Shown in pieces: positions 44,690-56,081 of a stretch of DNA of 64,000 nt. The notes beneath the pieces are model-generated. The model saw only the letters and a program-made list of their open reading frames with translations, did not search any database and was not told the origin of the DNA. A program made the position numbers and the translations under genes. This DNA is from Paracoccaceae bacterium. Lineage in GTDB: Bacteria; Pseudomonadota; Alphaproteobacteria; Rhodobacterales; Rhodobacteraceae. How positions within the stretch are numbered: position 1 is the stretch's first letter; each line of letters begins with the position of its first letter. Where the stretch lies: contig JAJEBQ010000053.1 in NCBI GenBank assembly GCA_022822495.1, positions 1-64,000 on the forward strand, in the 5' to 3' direction.

Positions 44690-45154
44690 TCAGGGCTTAA
44701 TCTGAAAAATCCCCTCCACTTCAACAGGGACTCCAAAAGGGAGATTAGCCATACCTATTGCCGAACGAGAATGACGCCCATCTTCACCCATGACTTCAAC
44801 AAAGAAATCTGAACAACCATTGATAACAGCAGGGTGATATCCAAAATCAGGTGTTGAGTTGACAAATCCGGTTAATTTGACAACTCTCTCAAGTCTTCCA
44901 AAATCACCCCCACAAGCATCCCTTGCCTGCGCCAAAAGATTGATGGCACAAATTCTTGCAGCCTTTGCTCCCTCTTCAACAGTCATGGTATCACCAAGTT
45001 TACCTTTGATCATATTTTTGCCATCAAGTGGCACCTGTCCTGATACAAACACAAGATTCCCAACAGTCACATAGGGTATATAATTGAATGCAGGTTCTGG
45101 CATGATGGGTAAGACAACACCCATTTTCGCAAGGTTTTCTTCGATAGTGGTCAT
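44690..45154 (-). CDS. RidA family reactive-intermediate deaminase
   Basis: The protein of about 154 residues is a YjgF/RidA family member. It has the family order: N-terminal strand, VTVGNLVFVSGQVPLDG, the helix with AKAARICAINLLAQA, and a C-terminal MANLPFGVPVEVEGIF. In place of the archetypal catalytic arginine stretch it reads GRHSRSAIGMANL, as in the longer subfamily. RidA hydrolyses reactive enamine/imine intermediates. The ATG at 45154, with GGAG about 7 bases upstream, is used. It heads a run of minus-strand genes. Confidence 0.9.
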   Translation of the reverse strand: MTTIEENLAKMGVVLPIMPEPAFNYIPYVTVGNLVFVSGQVPLDGKNMIKGKLGDTMTVEEGAKAARICAINLLAQARDACGGDFGRLERVVKLTGFVNSTPDFGYHPAVINGCSDFFVEVMGEDGRHSRSAIGMANLPFGVPVEVEGIFQIKP

Positions 45155-45267
45155 ATAAAACTCCAATGGCTGGGTAAAAATTCAAATGTGACTTAAATTG
45201 CAAAGTTGTGTTCAACATAACATCAATGCAGTCAAAGTGGTGAAACTAAATTTGTTTTGCAATTTAC

Positions 45268-47235
45268 TCAAAGCAAGGGAACAGGTTTCAAACCCTCATG
45301 AATTTTCTCCATGGCAAGTCGCCATATTTCAGCGGGGAGTCCACCTCCGGTTACATTCTTTAGCGGTGTATTATCATCATATCCCATCCACACGCCGGTA
45401 ATGTAATTACTGGTAAAGCCGATAAACCAGGCATCTTTGGCAGACTGGGTTGTTCCCGTCTTGCCAGCACTTTGCCAATTCTCCATTTTTGCTCGACGTC
45501 CTGTACCATTTTCTATTACCTGGTTAAGCATATAAACCAATTGACGTGAGGTTCTTCCTGAAAATGCTCTTTGACCTGATTTTCCCTTGAGGCTGAATAG
45601 AACATCCTTGTCCCCTTGGAGACGTATTTCTTCAATCCCATAAGGGATGACACCCCAACCACCACTTAAAATTCCTGCGTAAACCCCTGTCATTTCCAGA
45701 AGAGTTGCCTCCGAGGTTCCAAGCGCAAGGCTTGGGCCACTTACCAGATCACTTTTCAACCCAAGTTTTCTCCCTATGGTTGCGACGCTATCTCGTCCAA
45801 CTGCCAGCAATACCTGGACAGCAACGGAATTGAGGGATTTAGCCAGGGCCTCAGTAAGTGTGACGGTACCAAAATACTCACTTTTATAGTTTTTGGGTGT
45901 CCAGGATTGACCATTTTGCAATCTGACAGAAATGGGTTTGTCAACGTAGGTGTCCCGAAAATTCAATCCAGCTTCCATTCCGGCAGCAAAAACTATGGGT
46001 TTAAACAAGGAGCCCGTTTGTCTATTCGCATTGGCCGCCCGATTAAATAGGCCTGAGGATTCAAAATTCTTGCCCCCGACCATACCCAAGACCGCTCCTT
46101 CGCGTGACATGGTAACAACAGCCAGTTCAACATTGGACCCTTGATAAATCTTGGTCGAAAAGACTTTCCTTATCGCTTCTTCGAGTGCTTTCTGAATAGA
46201 TAAATCGAAGGTGGTTTGGATTTCTACGTCTTCACGCGTATCATACGTTAGAAAACCTGGTGCAGTTTGTAGAATCCAGTCAACATAATGACCACCAGAC
46301 TTATTGGTTGATTCAGGAAAAAGCTGGGCAGGTCGATTGATGGCAGCCTGGGCTGCATTGGGAGAAATATATCCCTGACCCTCCATTAAAGAGACCACAA
46401 GATTAGCTCGTTCCTGAGAAATCGTCAGGTTTCTGGTTGGTGCATAGCGTGAAGGTGCTTTCAGAAGACCGGCTAGAAGGGCGGCTTCACCTATGTTCAA
46501 AGATCTTGCCCTTTTTCCGAAATATCTTTGACTTGCTGCCTCGAAGCCGGTAGCTCCTGCCCCAAGGTAGGACCGGTTAAGGTAAACCATGAGGATCTCA
46601 TCCTTGGTATATTTTAACTCCAAAGCGAGGGCAAAGGGTATTTCCTTGACCTTTCGCCAAAGGGTGTTGGTTCGACAGGACTTTTCATAATCTTGTGGAG
46701 TTGACCATTTTTCAGAATCATACGGGTTGTTGAAACATAGCAATTTACCAACCTGCTGTGTTATGGTTGAACCCCCATGACCAACAAAGGGAGGACGCCC
46801 TTCTCGTACATTAATTATAATGGCGCCGACGATACCTCGTGGACTAATTCCCAAATGTCGATAGAATCTTTTATCCTCAACAGCAATTATGGCATTAATC
46901 AAGTGGGGAGACACAGTATTGACGGTTAATTTGCCTCCAAATTGCTCACCCCACCATGAAAAAATCTTCCCATTGCGATCAAAGAAGGTAATTGATCCTT
47001 TCGTTCGGCCGTCAACCAGATCATCAGCGTCAGGTAACGAAGAATAGAAATATCCGGTTGAGATTGCCAGAATTATAAATAGCACGATACCAATACGCCA
47101 GCCAAAGGCCCAAACGACACGGAAGAGTATTTTACGAACCTGAACCAAAAAACCTGGTTTTTTGGGCCTTTTCCGTTTAGCTTGATTTTCGCTTTCAGCG
47201 ACCTGTGAAGGCCGACTTGCCTTGGGTGATTCCAT
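45268..47235 (-). CDS. Class A penicillin-binding protein 1A (transglycosylase-transpeptidase)
   Basis: The protein of about 655 residues polymerises and cross-links peptidoglycan. A basic cytoplasmic tail (KRKRPKKPG) precedes one membrane anchor (IGIVLFIILAISTGYFY). The GT51 domain has AVEDKRFYRHLGI and GGSTITQQVGKLL. The transpeptidase domain has the SxxK serine in RQTGSLFKP, SxN in KSLNS and the KTG box GKTGTTQ. The ATG at 47235 is chosen; a GTG at 47286 is also in frame. It stands alone on the minus strand between ridA and pncB. Relatives are often named mrcA or pbpC, so no symbol is given. Confidence 0.92.
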   Translation of the reverse strand: MESPKASRPSQVAESENQAKRKRPKKPGFLVQVRKILFRVVWAFGWRIGIVLFIILAISTGYFYSSLPDADDLVDGRTKGSITFFDRNGKIFSWWGEQFGGKLTVNTVSPHLINAIIAVEDKRFYRHLGISPRGIVGAIIINVREGRPPFVGHGGSTITQQVGKLLCFNNPYDSEKWSTPQDYEKSCRTNTLWRKVKEIPFALALELKYTKDEILMVYLNRSYLGAGATGFEAASQRYFGKRARSLNIGEAALLAGLLKAPSRYAPTRNLTISQERANLVVSLMEGQGYISPNAAQAAINRPAQLFPESTNKSGGHYVDWILQTAPGFLTYDTREDVEIQTTFDLSIQKALEEAIRKVFSTKIYQGSNVELAVVTMSREGAVLGMVGGKNFESSGLFNRAANANRQTGSLFKPIVFAAGMEAGLNFRDTYVDKPISVRLQNGQSWTPKNYKSEYFGTVTLTEALAKSLNSVAVQVLLAVGRDSVATIGRKLGLKSDLVSGPSLALGTSEATLLEMTGVYAGILSGGWGVIPYGIEEIRLQGDKDVLFSLKGKSGQRAFSGRTSRQLVYMLNQVIENGTGRRAKMENWQSAGKTGTTQSAKDAWFIGFTSNYITGVWMGYDDNTPLKNVTGGGLPAEIWRLAMEKIHEGLKPVPLL

Positions 47236-47370
47236 TGCTCGACATTTGCTGTACGGGCTTATTCGCCGCAAGGCAACATAAGCCACTTTTCGTTATCCGG
47301 TTATGTTGTCTCCAAAAGAGAAGTGTTTTTAGTTTAGGAAATTTGAATCAATCGTGCAATTAAAACTTAT

Positions 47371-48675
47371 TCAAACGATCACTTCCATGGGTTCTTGTGC
47401 GCCGACCTTGAATACCTTGCGATAATGCTCTATACACTTATCCGGTCCCAGCGCTTTACGCGGATTATCTGAGATCTTGACAGTGGGACGGTCGTTTGCG
47501 CTTGAAGCTTTGCAAACCAAAGAAATGGGTGCCAAACCATCATGTGGTGCAAACCCTCGGAAATCGTTCGTTAGCAAGGTTCCCCAACCAAAACTCAGCC
47601 TGACACGTCCGGAGAACTGATGATAAAGTTTCTCAATTTTGCTGACATTGAGACCGTCCGAAAATATAAGCAATTTCTGCCTCACATCTTCTCCTCTTTG
47701 TTGCCACCAGTCAATGGCAATCTCACCCATTTTTTCCGGGTCACCAGAATCTATTCGCATTCCTGTCCATTTGGCAAGCCAATCGGGAGCATTCTTTAAC
47801 AGTTGTTCTGTACCATATGTATCGGCTAGAATAATTCTTAAATTGCCATCAAATTCTTCTTGCCAATCTTTGAGCAGTTGGTATGGGGCTTTGGCCAAAG
47901 CCTCATCTGTATCAGTAAGTGCGCAATAGACCATGGGAAGTTCGTGGGCACTTGTTCCAATGGCTTCAACTTCTCTGCGCATGGCTATCAAGCAATTTGA
48001 TGTTCCAATAAACTTGTCACCCAAGCCCTCACTCAGTGCCTGGACACACCAGTCCTGCCATAAGTAGGAATGTCTTCTTCGTGTGCCGAAGTCAGCCAAT
48101 CGTAGATCTTTGAGGTCTCCGAGTTGCAAGGTGTTTTCCCAAACTCTGTTCATCGCACGTGCGTACAGCACCTGTAATTCGAACCGTCCCAGTTTTTTCA
48201 ATATTGAACGAGAGCGAAGCTCTGTAATCACCGCCAAAGCTGGAATCTCCCACAACATTACTTCAGCCCAATTTCCTTCGAAAGTCAGTTCAAACTGATC
48301 TCCTCGTACATTCAGTTGGTATGGGGGTAATTGCAGATTTTCAAACCAGTCAATAAATTCCGGTCGAAACATTTGTCTTTTGCCATAAAAAACATTTCCT
48401 CGTAACCACGTTGACTCTCCTCTTGAAAGCCTGAGGGTTCGTATATGATCCAACTGTTCTTCCAACTCCTTGCGGTCGATCAATTCTGCCAAGGGAACGC
48501 TGTTTGTTCTGTTAATTAATTGGAACACAACTCTAACATTCGAACATTTTTCCAAGATAAACTGGCACATGAGCAACTTGTAGAAATCCGTGTCGATCAA
48601 TGATCTGACTATAGGGTCTATTTTCCAATTATGGTTATAGACCCTGGTAGCTATGTCAATATTGGGCGTAAACAT
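47371..48675 (-). CDS. pncB: Nicotinate phosphoribosyltransferase
   Basis: The 434-residue enzyme makes nicotinate mononucleotide from nicotinate and PRPP. Characteristic stretches are SLIDTDFYKLLMCQFI near the N-terminus, LADFGTRRRHSY (catalytic histidine region), FIGTSNCLIAMR and RIDSGDPEKMGEIA, then SFGWGTLLTNDF. Length is normal. The nicotinamidase gene lies just upstream on the same strand, 9 bases away, so the two form a nicotinamide-to-NAD salvage operon. Confidence 0.95.
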   Translation of the reverse strand: MFTPNIDIATRVYNHNWKIDPIVRSLIDTDFYKLLMCQFILEKCSNVRVVFQLINRTNSVPLAELIDRKELEEQLDHIRTLRLSRGESTWLRGNVFYGKRQMFRPEFIDWFENLQLPPYQLNVRGDQFELTFEGNWAEVMLWEIPALAVITELRSRSILKKLGRFELQVLYARAMNRVWENTLQLGDLKDLRLADFGTRRRHSYLWQDWCVQALSEGLGDKFIGTSNCLIAMRREVEAIGTSAHELPMVYCALTDTDEALAKAPYQLLKDWQEEFDGNLRIILADTYGTEQLLKNAPDWLAKWTGMRIDSGDPEKMGEIAIDWWQQRGEDVRQKLLIFSDGLNVSKIEKLYHQFSGRVRLSFGWGTLLTNDFRGFAPHDGLAPISLVCKASSANDRPTVKISDNPRKALGPDKCIEHYRKVFKVGAQEPMEVIV

Positions 48676-48684
48676 CTGGTTTAA

Positions 48685-49317
48685 TCAAGTCGAAAGAAAT
48701 TCTGCTGTGGTTGACAGGACAATACCCTTGGATTGCATGTCACTAATCGCATTATCCAGCGATCCATCCAAATCAATGGCCTTGGATATGTCTGTAAGGA
48801 CGGTAACATGGTATCCTATTTGCTTGGCATCAATGGCTGAAAAATAAACGCAGAAATCAGTTGCAAGTCCAGCACATACAATATGGGTGATGTTTCTGGT
48901 TGATAGATACCCAGCAAGACCTGTAGGGGTTTTCTGATCATTTTCGAAAAATGCCGAGTAGCTGTCGATGTCTTTGCGAAACCCTTTTCTGATTAACAGG
49001 TTCGCCTGATTTAGATCCAGGTCTTTATGAAATTCCGCCCCCCAGGTCCCCTGGATACAATGGTCGGGCCACAAGACTTGTTCTCCATAGGGGAGTGTTA
49101 TGGTTTCATAAATCGCTTTGTCCTTATGGTTCGAAGCGAATGAAGCATGTGTATCAGGATGCCAGTCCTGGGTAAACACCTTAGCCGAGAATCTCGGTAG
49201 CAATTGATTAATTCCATCAACGATACGACCTCCTTCAGGTACTGCCAATGCACCACCAGGACAAAAGTCATTCTGTACATCTATGACTAAAAAAGCAGAG
49301 TCAGTATTTACATCCAT
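48685..49317 (-). CDS. pncA: Nicotinamidase
   Basis: The protein of about 210 residues converts nicotinamide to nicotinate. The catalytic triad is visible: Asp in LVIDVQNDFCPGG, Lys in LIRKGF and Cys in GLATDFCV. The metal-binding DWHPDTHASF is intact. The ATG at 49317 begins MDVNTDSAFLVIDV, matching the family; the longer in-frame start at 49359 is not conserved. It is followed by pncB, completing the salvage step. Confidence 0.94.
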   Translation of the reverse strand: MDVNTDSAFLVIDVQNDFCPGGALAVPEGGRIVDGINQLLPRFSAKVFTQDWHPDTHASFASNHKDKAIYETITLPYGEQVLWPDHCIQGTWGAEFHKDLDLNQANLLIRKGFRKDIDSYSAFFENDQKTPTGLAGYLSTRNITHIVCAGLATDFCVYFSAIDAKQIGYHVTVLTDISKAIDLDGSLDNAISDMQSKGIVLSTTAEFLST

Positions 49318-49403
49318 AATGTTTTTTGTAACAACCTCTCTAGGGACTAAAAACTGCAATTATAGCAATTATTGGTCATGGTATTCAAGAAGAAGCTGGA
49401 GAA

Positions 49404-49946
49404 TCAGGCAGAAGTTTGATCAGGCTTTGGTTGTACCAGTACAACAGTATCCCTATAATCCAAATCTTCGGTAAGGCACCATTGGGGCAGGGTATGTCTC
49501 ACCGGCTCATAGAATTCAAACCCTGCTTTTTGATAGGCAGCAACGGCCCGGGTATTTCGAGCCGATGGGCGGATAATCAACATATCCACCGAACCATCAT
49601 CAGGTAGCAAATCAATGGCCAGTTTTAACGCCTGGGAGCCATACCCCTTATTCCAGTTTTCCTTTTTGGCAATCCACAAATCCAGTTCGGCAATGTGATC
49701 TCTGATGAAATAGCTGATTGCGCCCAATTCCTTTTGCTCATCAATTATGAGAAATAGGCGAAAGTTACCATGGTCTTGAAAGGCGTCCTCGCTATAGTCA
49801 TCACAAAATTCTTCATAGGTTGGAACAGGAGCGTCTGGAAATTTAGGTGGGCCAAGCATTTCAGGTGTTGCATCGGAACAGGCCAGCCAGCGATAAATTT
49901 TATCTCTGTCATTTATTGTTGCTTGTTGAAGTCTTGGATTAGTCAA
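49404..49946 (-). CDS. GNAT family N-acetyltransferase
   Basis: The 180-residue protein has a GNAT fold resembling the RimJ/RimL and AAC(6')-type groups. Acetyl-CoA-binding residues lie in NWNKGYGSQALKLAI (the Q/RxxGxG/A motif), and RNTRAVAAYQKAGFEF is the typical C-terminal helix-strand. The substrate is unknown. It ends 87 bases before the pncA start and follows the XRE regulator on the same strand, without clear coupling. Confidence 0.88.
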   Translation of the reverse strand: MTNPRLQQATINDRDKIYRWLACSDATPEMLGPPKFPDAPVPTYEEFCDDYSEDAFQDHGNFRLFLIIDEQKELGAISYFIRDHIAELDLWIAKKENWNKGYGSQALKLAIDLLPDDGSVDMLIIRPSARNTRAVAAYQKAGFEFYEPVRHTLPQWCLTEDLDYRDTVVLVQPKPDQTSA

Positions 49947-50081
49947 GGCAACTCCGTTTCCCGTTATCGTACTAACGATTACAAGTTTGAAATCAATATA
50001 GGATCGTTCGACAGTTCGTTTACGAAAGGCATAAGAAATAATTCAGGCATTAATTTTTTAAAGTTGTTCTGGAACGAGTCC

Positions 50082-50549
50082 TCAATCCCAGAAATTCCTT
50101 GGCATCTCTTCGACGATTTCATGCGCCAGTTCCTCTATTAACTCTTCGGGTTTTGGCCACTTTTCTGTCTGGTCATCCAGAGCCATGAGGGCATCAGACC
50201 GGCGAATAATTTTTGTGGCCTTTTTTCGCGCCTGTTCAAGCAACATTCGTTCCACATTACCATCCTTGGGAATTATGGCATAAACCAATTTCCCTCCCAT
50301 CGCTTCGGCCACTTTGCTGAGTTGGTTCAAGGTAATACGACCCGACTGTTCATTTTTTATTGCAACATAAACACTGTTGGACGAAATACCCAACCTCGTG
50401 GCAAGATCAACTACTCGCAACCCAATTGCAAACTGAAAGGCCCTAATCCACCCTTCTAAGGGCCTTTCAAAATACGAAGAGACCTTGCCTGCTGCATTAA
50501 TAGTGCGTTTGGCCAGCTTTTGGTCTGAGCTCTTGAGAGAAATTGTCAT
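50082..50549 (-). CDS. XRE-family regulator resembling mobile mystery protein A
   Basis: The protein of about 155 residues has a helix-turn-helix in its middle (LRVVDLATRLGISSNSVY) preceded by WIRAFQFAIG. It ends EEMPRNFWD, a common C-terminus of mobile mystery protein A. That family is usually followed by a Fic-domain mobile mystery protein B in an overlapping frame. Here the downstream 135 bases encode no Fic protein, so the regulator is an orphan. The ATG at 50549 is used. It probably represses its own promoter in the AT-rich gap before gyrB. Confidence 0.75.
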   Translation of the reverse strand: MTISLKSSDQKLAKRTINAAGKVSSYFERPLEGWIRAFQFAIGLRVVDLATRLGISSNSVYVAIKNEQSGRITLNQLSKVAEAMGGKLVYAIIPKDGNVERMLLEQARKKATKIIRRSDALMALDDQTEKWPKPEELIEELAHEIVEEMPRNFWD

Positions 50550-53369
<2,820 letters not shown>

Positions 53370-54028
53370 TAGCTATTCTTTAATATCTGTTGTTAGTTTG
53401 TTACGGATATTAACAATAAACAAATGTCACGTAACAAGTACCGCTTAAAAGTGTAGGTTTGGGCGGGGGTATGTGTAAATAATACACACTATTTATACCA
53501 CATGAAAAATTCAAAAAATAACGATCTCCTGATCATTTCATCCAATTTGGTTCCCTCGATTTGTGCGGGTTATGGCTATCTCACGCCTGCTCAACTGGCC
53601 GTCCTTTGGGAAATCGCCAGTTGGTTGAGGATCAACCGTAAAACCATAGCCACACTGATGGCGCATCAAGAATGAAACTTCCCAGACCCTGAAGACAGCT
53701 GGCGACATCTTTGAACACAATTATGGGCATGGTGACACAACCATGCGCCGATTGGGGTACTGTTGGTCTTCAGGGTAAGAGGCAGAAAGCCACAAGAACA
53801 AGAAGGCGGTGTCAATCGTTCGGCGAAACTTGTCATTCTATTTGAAGGTGTCATTGAGTAATGCTCATCAGCAAAAAAACAATTTTTAGCGGGAATCACT
53901 GAAGCCTTGGGAATTGGTTTGCCAGGTCACAGTTTCTATATTATACACGGTCATGAATAAACAACCTGACAATCAAGAACTGGACACAGAATTGATCAGG
54001 AACATTATGGCATTTGGAAAAGTGATTC
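53370..54028. other. Intergenic region with a decayed transposase
   Basis: After gyrB a weak stem TAATATC/GATATTA (about 53391-53422) may act as a terminator. The rest is mostly the insertion-sequence remnant described separately. Short frames between 53942 and 54147 overlap the FkbM start and are not convincing. Confidence 0.5.
53600..53902 (+). mobile_element. Remnant of an insertion sequence of the same kind as 393-1834
   Basis: Plus-strand codons from 53662 read RIKNETSQTLKTAGD and then IFEHNYGHGDTT, the C-terminal catalytic and GHG motifs of the DDE transposase at 535-1700. Just before, RINRKTIATLM in another frame matches the region upstream of that motif, so at least one frameshift has occurred. 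TAGCGGGAATCACTGA at 53887-53902 matches the reverse complement of the element's inverted-repeat end at 14 of 16 bases. Distance from the GHG motif to this end is 169 bases, against 178 in the better copy. The rest of the element is gone or unrecognisable. Confidence 0.7.
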
Positions 54029-54847
54029 ATGAAAAAATGGTACAGGATGAAAGCCAGACGTCGGTTTTATCGCAAATTGGCAAAACGAGGACTGCAAAAA
54101 CTCAATGCCGAGTACAATATTGTTCAAAAAGCAGTCTTTGCCAATGATCTGATAAGTTTTTATGTTCTTCTTGACGGGTGGTTTGAGAAACACCTTCTGG
54201 AACAATTTGATATCCACATCATGCCCGCAATAGACAAGGACAGCATAGCCCTGGACATGGGTGCAAATATTGGCAATCACAGTCTTTGGTTTACTTCACA
54301 TTTTTCTGAGGTTCATTCTTTTGAACCCAATTTGCGAACATTCTATTTGCTCCAGGCCAATGCAATGTTGGCCTCAAACATAACCGTTCACAATGTCGGG
54401 TGCTCCAACAAACCAGCCACCCATCAGCGAGCTCTGGTTACCAAAACCAATATGGGGGATGCCCGGTTGGATTCTTCTACCCCCCTCCGAAATTCACTGG
54501 TAGAAACAACCTATTTTAATCTTGTTAAGCTTGATGATTATTTGTCCCCAGAACTGCATAACAGGATTGGCTTGATCAAGTGTGATGTCGAAGGACATGA
54601 AGAGCAGGCTCTTGCGGGTGCTGAAAAAATTATATTGGCAAGTGAACCCGTCATTGCATTCGAACCAAACGACTTTAAAGGTGTTGAGAAATATTTAACC
54701 TCTCTTGGGTATTCGCATTTTTATGTTTTCTCACGATATCCGCGATTTGCACGCAAGAAAAAGATGATCCAGATAACTTCTTCCTCTATCCTGAGTTGCA
54801 TCTACCGAGGATTGGTTGTTGCTTCAGTAAACGAGATTGGTTCATAG
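54029..54847 (+). CDS. FkbM-family SAM-dependent methyltransferase
   Basis: The 272-residue protein has the FkbM pattern: SAM-binding ALDMGANIGNHSLWFTSHF at about 75-95, the acidic EPNLRTFYLLQANA, and the family-specific LIKCDVEGHEEQALAGA near residue 190. FkbM-type enzymes usually O-methylate sugars or natural products; the substrate here is unknown. The basic N-terminus MKKWYRMKARRRFYRK has no signal character. It stands alone, with an unrelated methyltransferase gene convergent to it. Confidence 0.88.
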   Translation: MKKWYRMKARRRFYRKLAKRGLQKLNAEYNIVQKAVFANDLISFYVLLDGWFEKHLLEQFDIHIMPAIDKDSIALDMGANIGNHSLWFTSHFSEVHSFEPNLRTFYLLQANAMLASNITVHNVGCSNKPATHQRALVTKTNMGDARLDSSTPLRNSLVETTYFNLVKLDDYLSPELHNRIGLIKCDVEGHEEQALAGAEKIILASEPVIAFEPNDFKGVEKYLTSLGYSHFYVFSRYPRFARKKKMIQITSSSILSCIYRGLVVASVNEIGS

Positions 54848-54967
54848 TTCGAAGACCTTATTGTTTTTGCGTGTCGGGACGGGATTCTGGGAAGCGGCTG
54901 AACGTCCCCAGTATTGACGTGGTGAAATATCATTTTTATTATTCCATGATAAGGAGTTTTACCAGAA

Positions 54968-55699
54968 TCAGAATTCTGTCAATATAAAACCGATCATGGG
55001 TTGCTCCAGAACAAGGTGCCCATTCCGATTTTGTACCTTTTTGTTGAATAAGTCAGCCATTTCATCTGCAACCGTATTTACCCTCTCAGCTCTTTTGGGG
55101 TCAACGGTCATTGCTTCAGCGATAATTTTTTCGATACTGCTAACTCTGGAAAAGGTCATGTATTCGAAAGCACTGTTTAATCGTCCCTTCCTGTTTTCAA
55201 TGAAGGAGTGCAATTCCATGAGAGCATTGTGACAAACCTCAGTTTCATCTTCCAGAGGTCTGAAAACTTCAAAATAACTACCAAAGTTTAGCGGTTCCAG
55301 AATCAAAACCGGGCATCCTTGTTTGGTACAATTGAGGACATTTTCCAACCCCTTTTGAATTACATCTTCTGGTATGTGGTGAAGAGCGTACAAGAATACG
55401 GCGCCGTCAAATACATTATCTTCGAACACGACATCTTCTGCCCCAGCGTGGCGCATCTCAACCTTGTTACATCTTCTCCTTGCTTCAGCCAAGGATTGAT
55501 CGTTAATGTCAATACCTGTTGGTACTGCGGATCTGTTTTCCAAAGCTTTGAGTAAACTGCCCCGGCCACAACCTACATCCAGTATTTTTTTGTTCTTGAT
55601 AGGGAAGAAAGTTTCGTCGATTACCTCCATGTTGCGGTTTATATCTGTCCTCCTTCTGGTAAAGGAAAGGAGAGGATTGGTATGGTAATTCAAATTCAT
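54968..55699 (-). CDS. Class I SAM-dependent methyltransferase
   Basis: The 243-residue protein has a Rossmann methyltransferase core: motif I KILDVGCGRGSLLKAL near residue 38, the second-strand Asp in GIDINDQSLAEARRR, and GAVFLYALHHIPEDV as motif IV. It resembles UbiE/type-11 methyltransferases. The C-terminal half, with FEYMTFSRVSSIEKI, is not distinctive. It is convergent with the FkbM gene and divergent from the DUF465 gene. Substrate is unknown. Confidence 0.87.
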   Translation of the reverse strand: MNLNYHTNPLLSFTRRRTDINRNMEVIDETFFPIKNKKILDVGCGRGSLLKALENRSAVPTGIDINDQSLAEARRRCNKVEMRHAGAEDVVFEDNVFDGAVFLYALHHIPEDVIQKGLENVLNCTKQGCPVLILEPLNFGSYFEVFRPLEDETEVCHNALMELHSFIENRKGRLNSAFEYMTFSRVSSIEKIIAEAMTVDPKRAERVNTVADEMADLFNKKVQNRNGHLVLEQPMIGFILTEF

Positions 55700-55829
55700 G
55701 TGAAGCGAAAAGATTTAGTTATGGAAGGTCAAAAAATCTATATTGTTTTTCAAACAATTGATGTATAGTTTTATGAACATTTATATTCTTTCGAAGATGG
55801 ATTATCGAGAAAAAGGAGCAATTGAACAA

Positions 55830-55991
55830 ATGGCAGAAATGGAGTATCTTGAAGCACTTAAACAAAAGCATAAAGAGCTTTCCGAGAGGGTTGAGCAGGC
55901 TGAAAAAGCACCTTCTCCTGATCACATTCAGATTGCCGAAATGAAGAAACAAAAACTGCAACTAAAGGAAAAAATTGTTGGGTTAAATTAA
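55830..55991 (+). CDS. DUF465 small coiled-coil protein
   Basis: The protein of about 53 residues has the DUF465 pattern: YLEALKQKHKELSERV, a proline-aspartate turn in APSPDHIQIAEM, and KKQKLQLKEKI. It is a short helical hairpin of unknown function, common in alphaproteobacteria. The ATG at 55830 is chosen because AGGAG lies 11 bases upstream and family similarity begins there; longer in-frame starts exist at 55743 and 55797. Confidence 0.75.
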   Translation: MAEMEYLEALKQKHKELSERVEQAEKAPSPDHIQIAEMKKQKLQLKEKIVGLN

Positions 55992-56007
55992 CCATAATTC
56001 TATAATC

Positions 56008-56024
56008 CCCCTCTAGGTGAGGGG
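56008..56024. terminator. Hairpin between the DUF465 and NCS2 permease genes
   Basis: CCCCTC and GAGGGG pair perfectly around a 5-base loop (56008-56024). CGCGC rather than a T-tract follows, so it may terminate weakly or fold in the permease leader. Confidence 0.4.
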
Positions 56025-56081
56025 CGCGCTTTAGAGGGAACAGCAGGCTTAATTACCTGGTATTCCAGACAGGAACAAAGT

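Noticed and set aside
53914-54147. 77-codon frame overlapping the FkbM start
   Set aside because: It overlaps a well-supported gene in another frame, and its C-terminal half is an out-of-frame reading of that gene.
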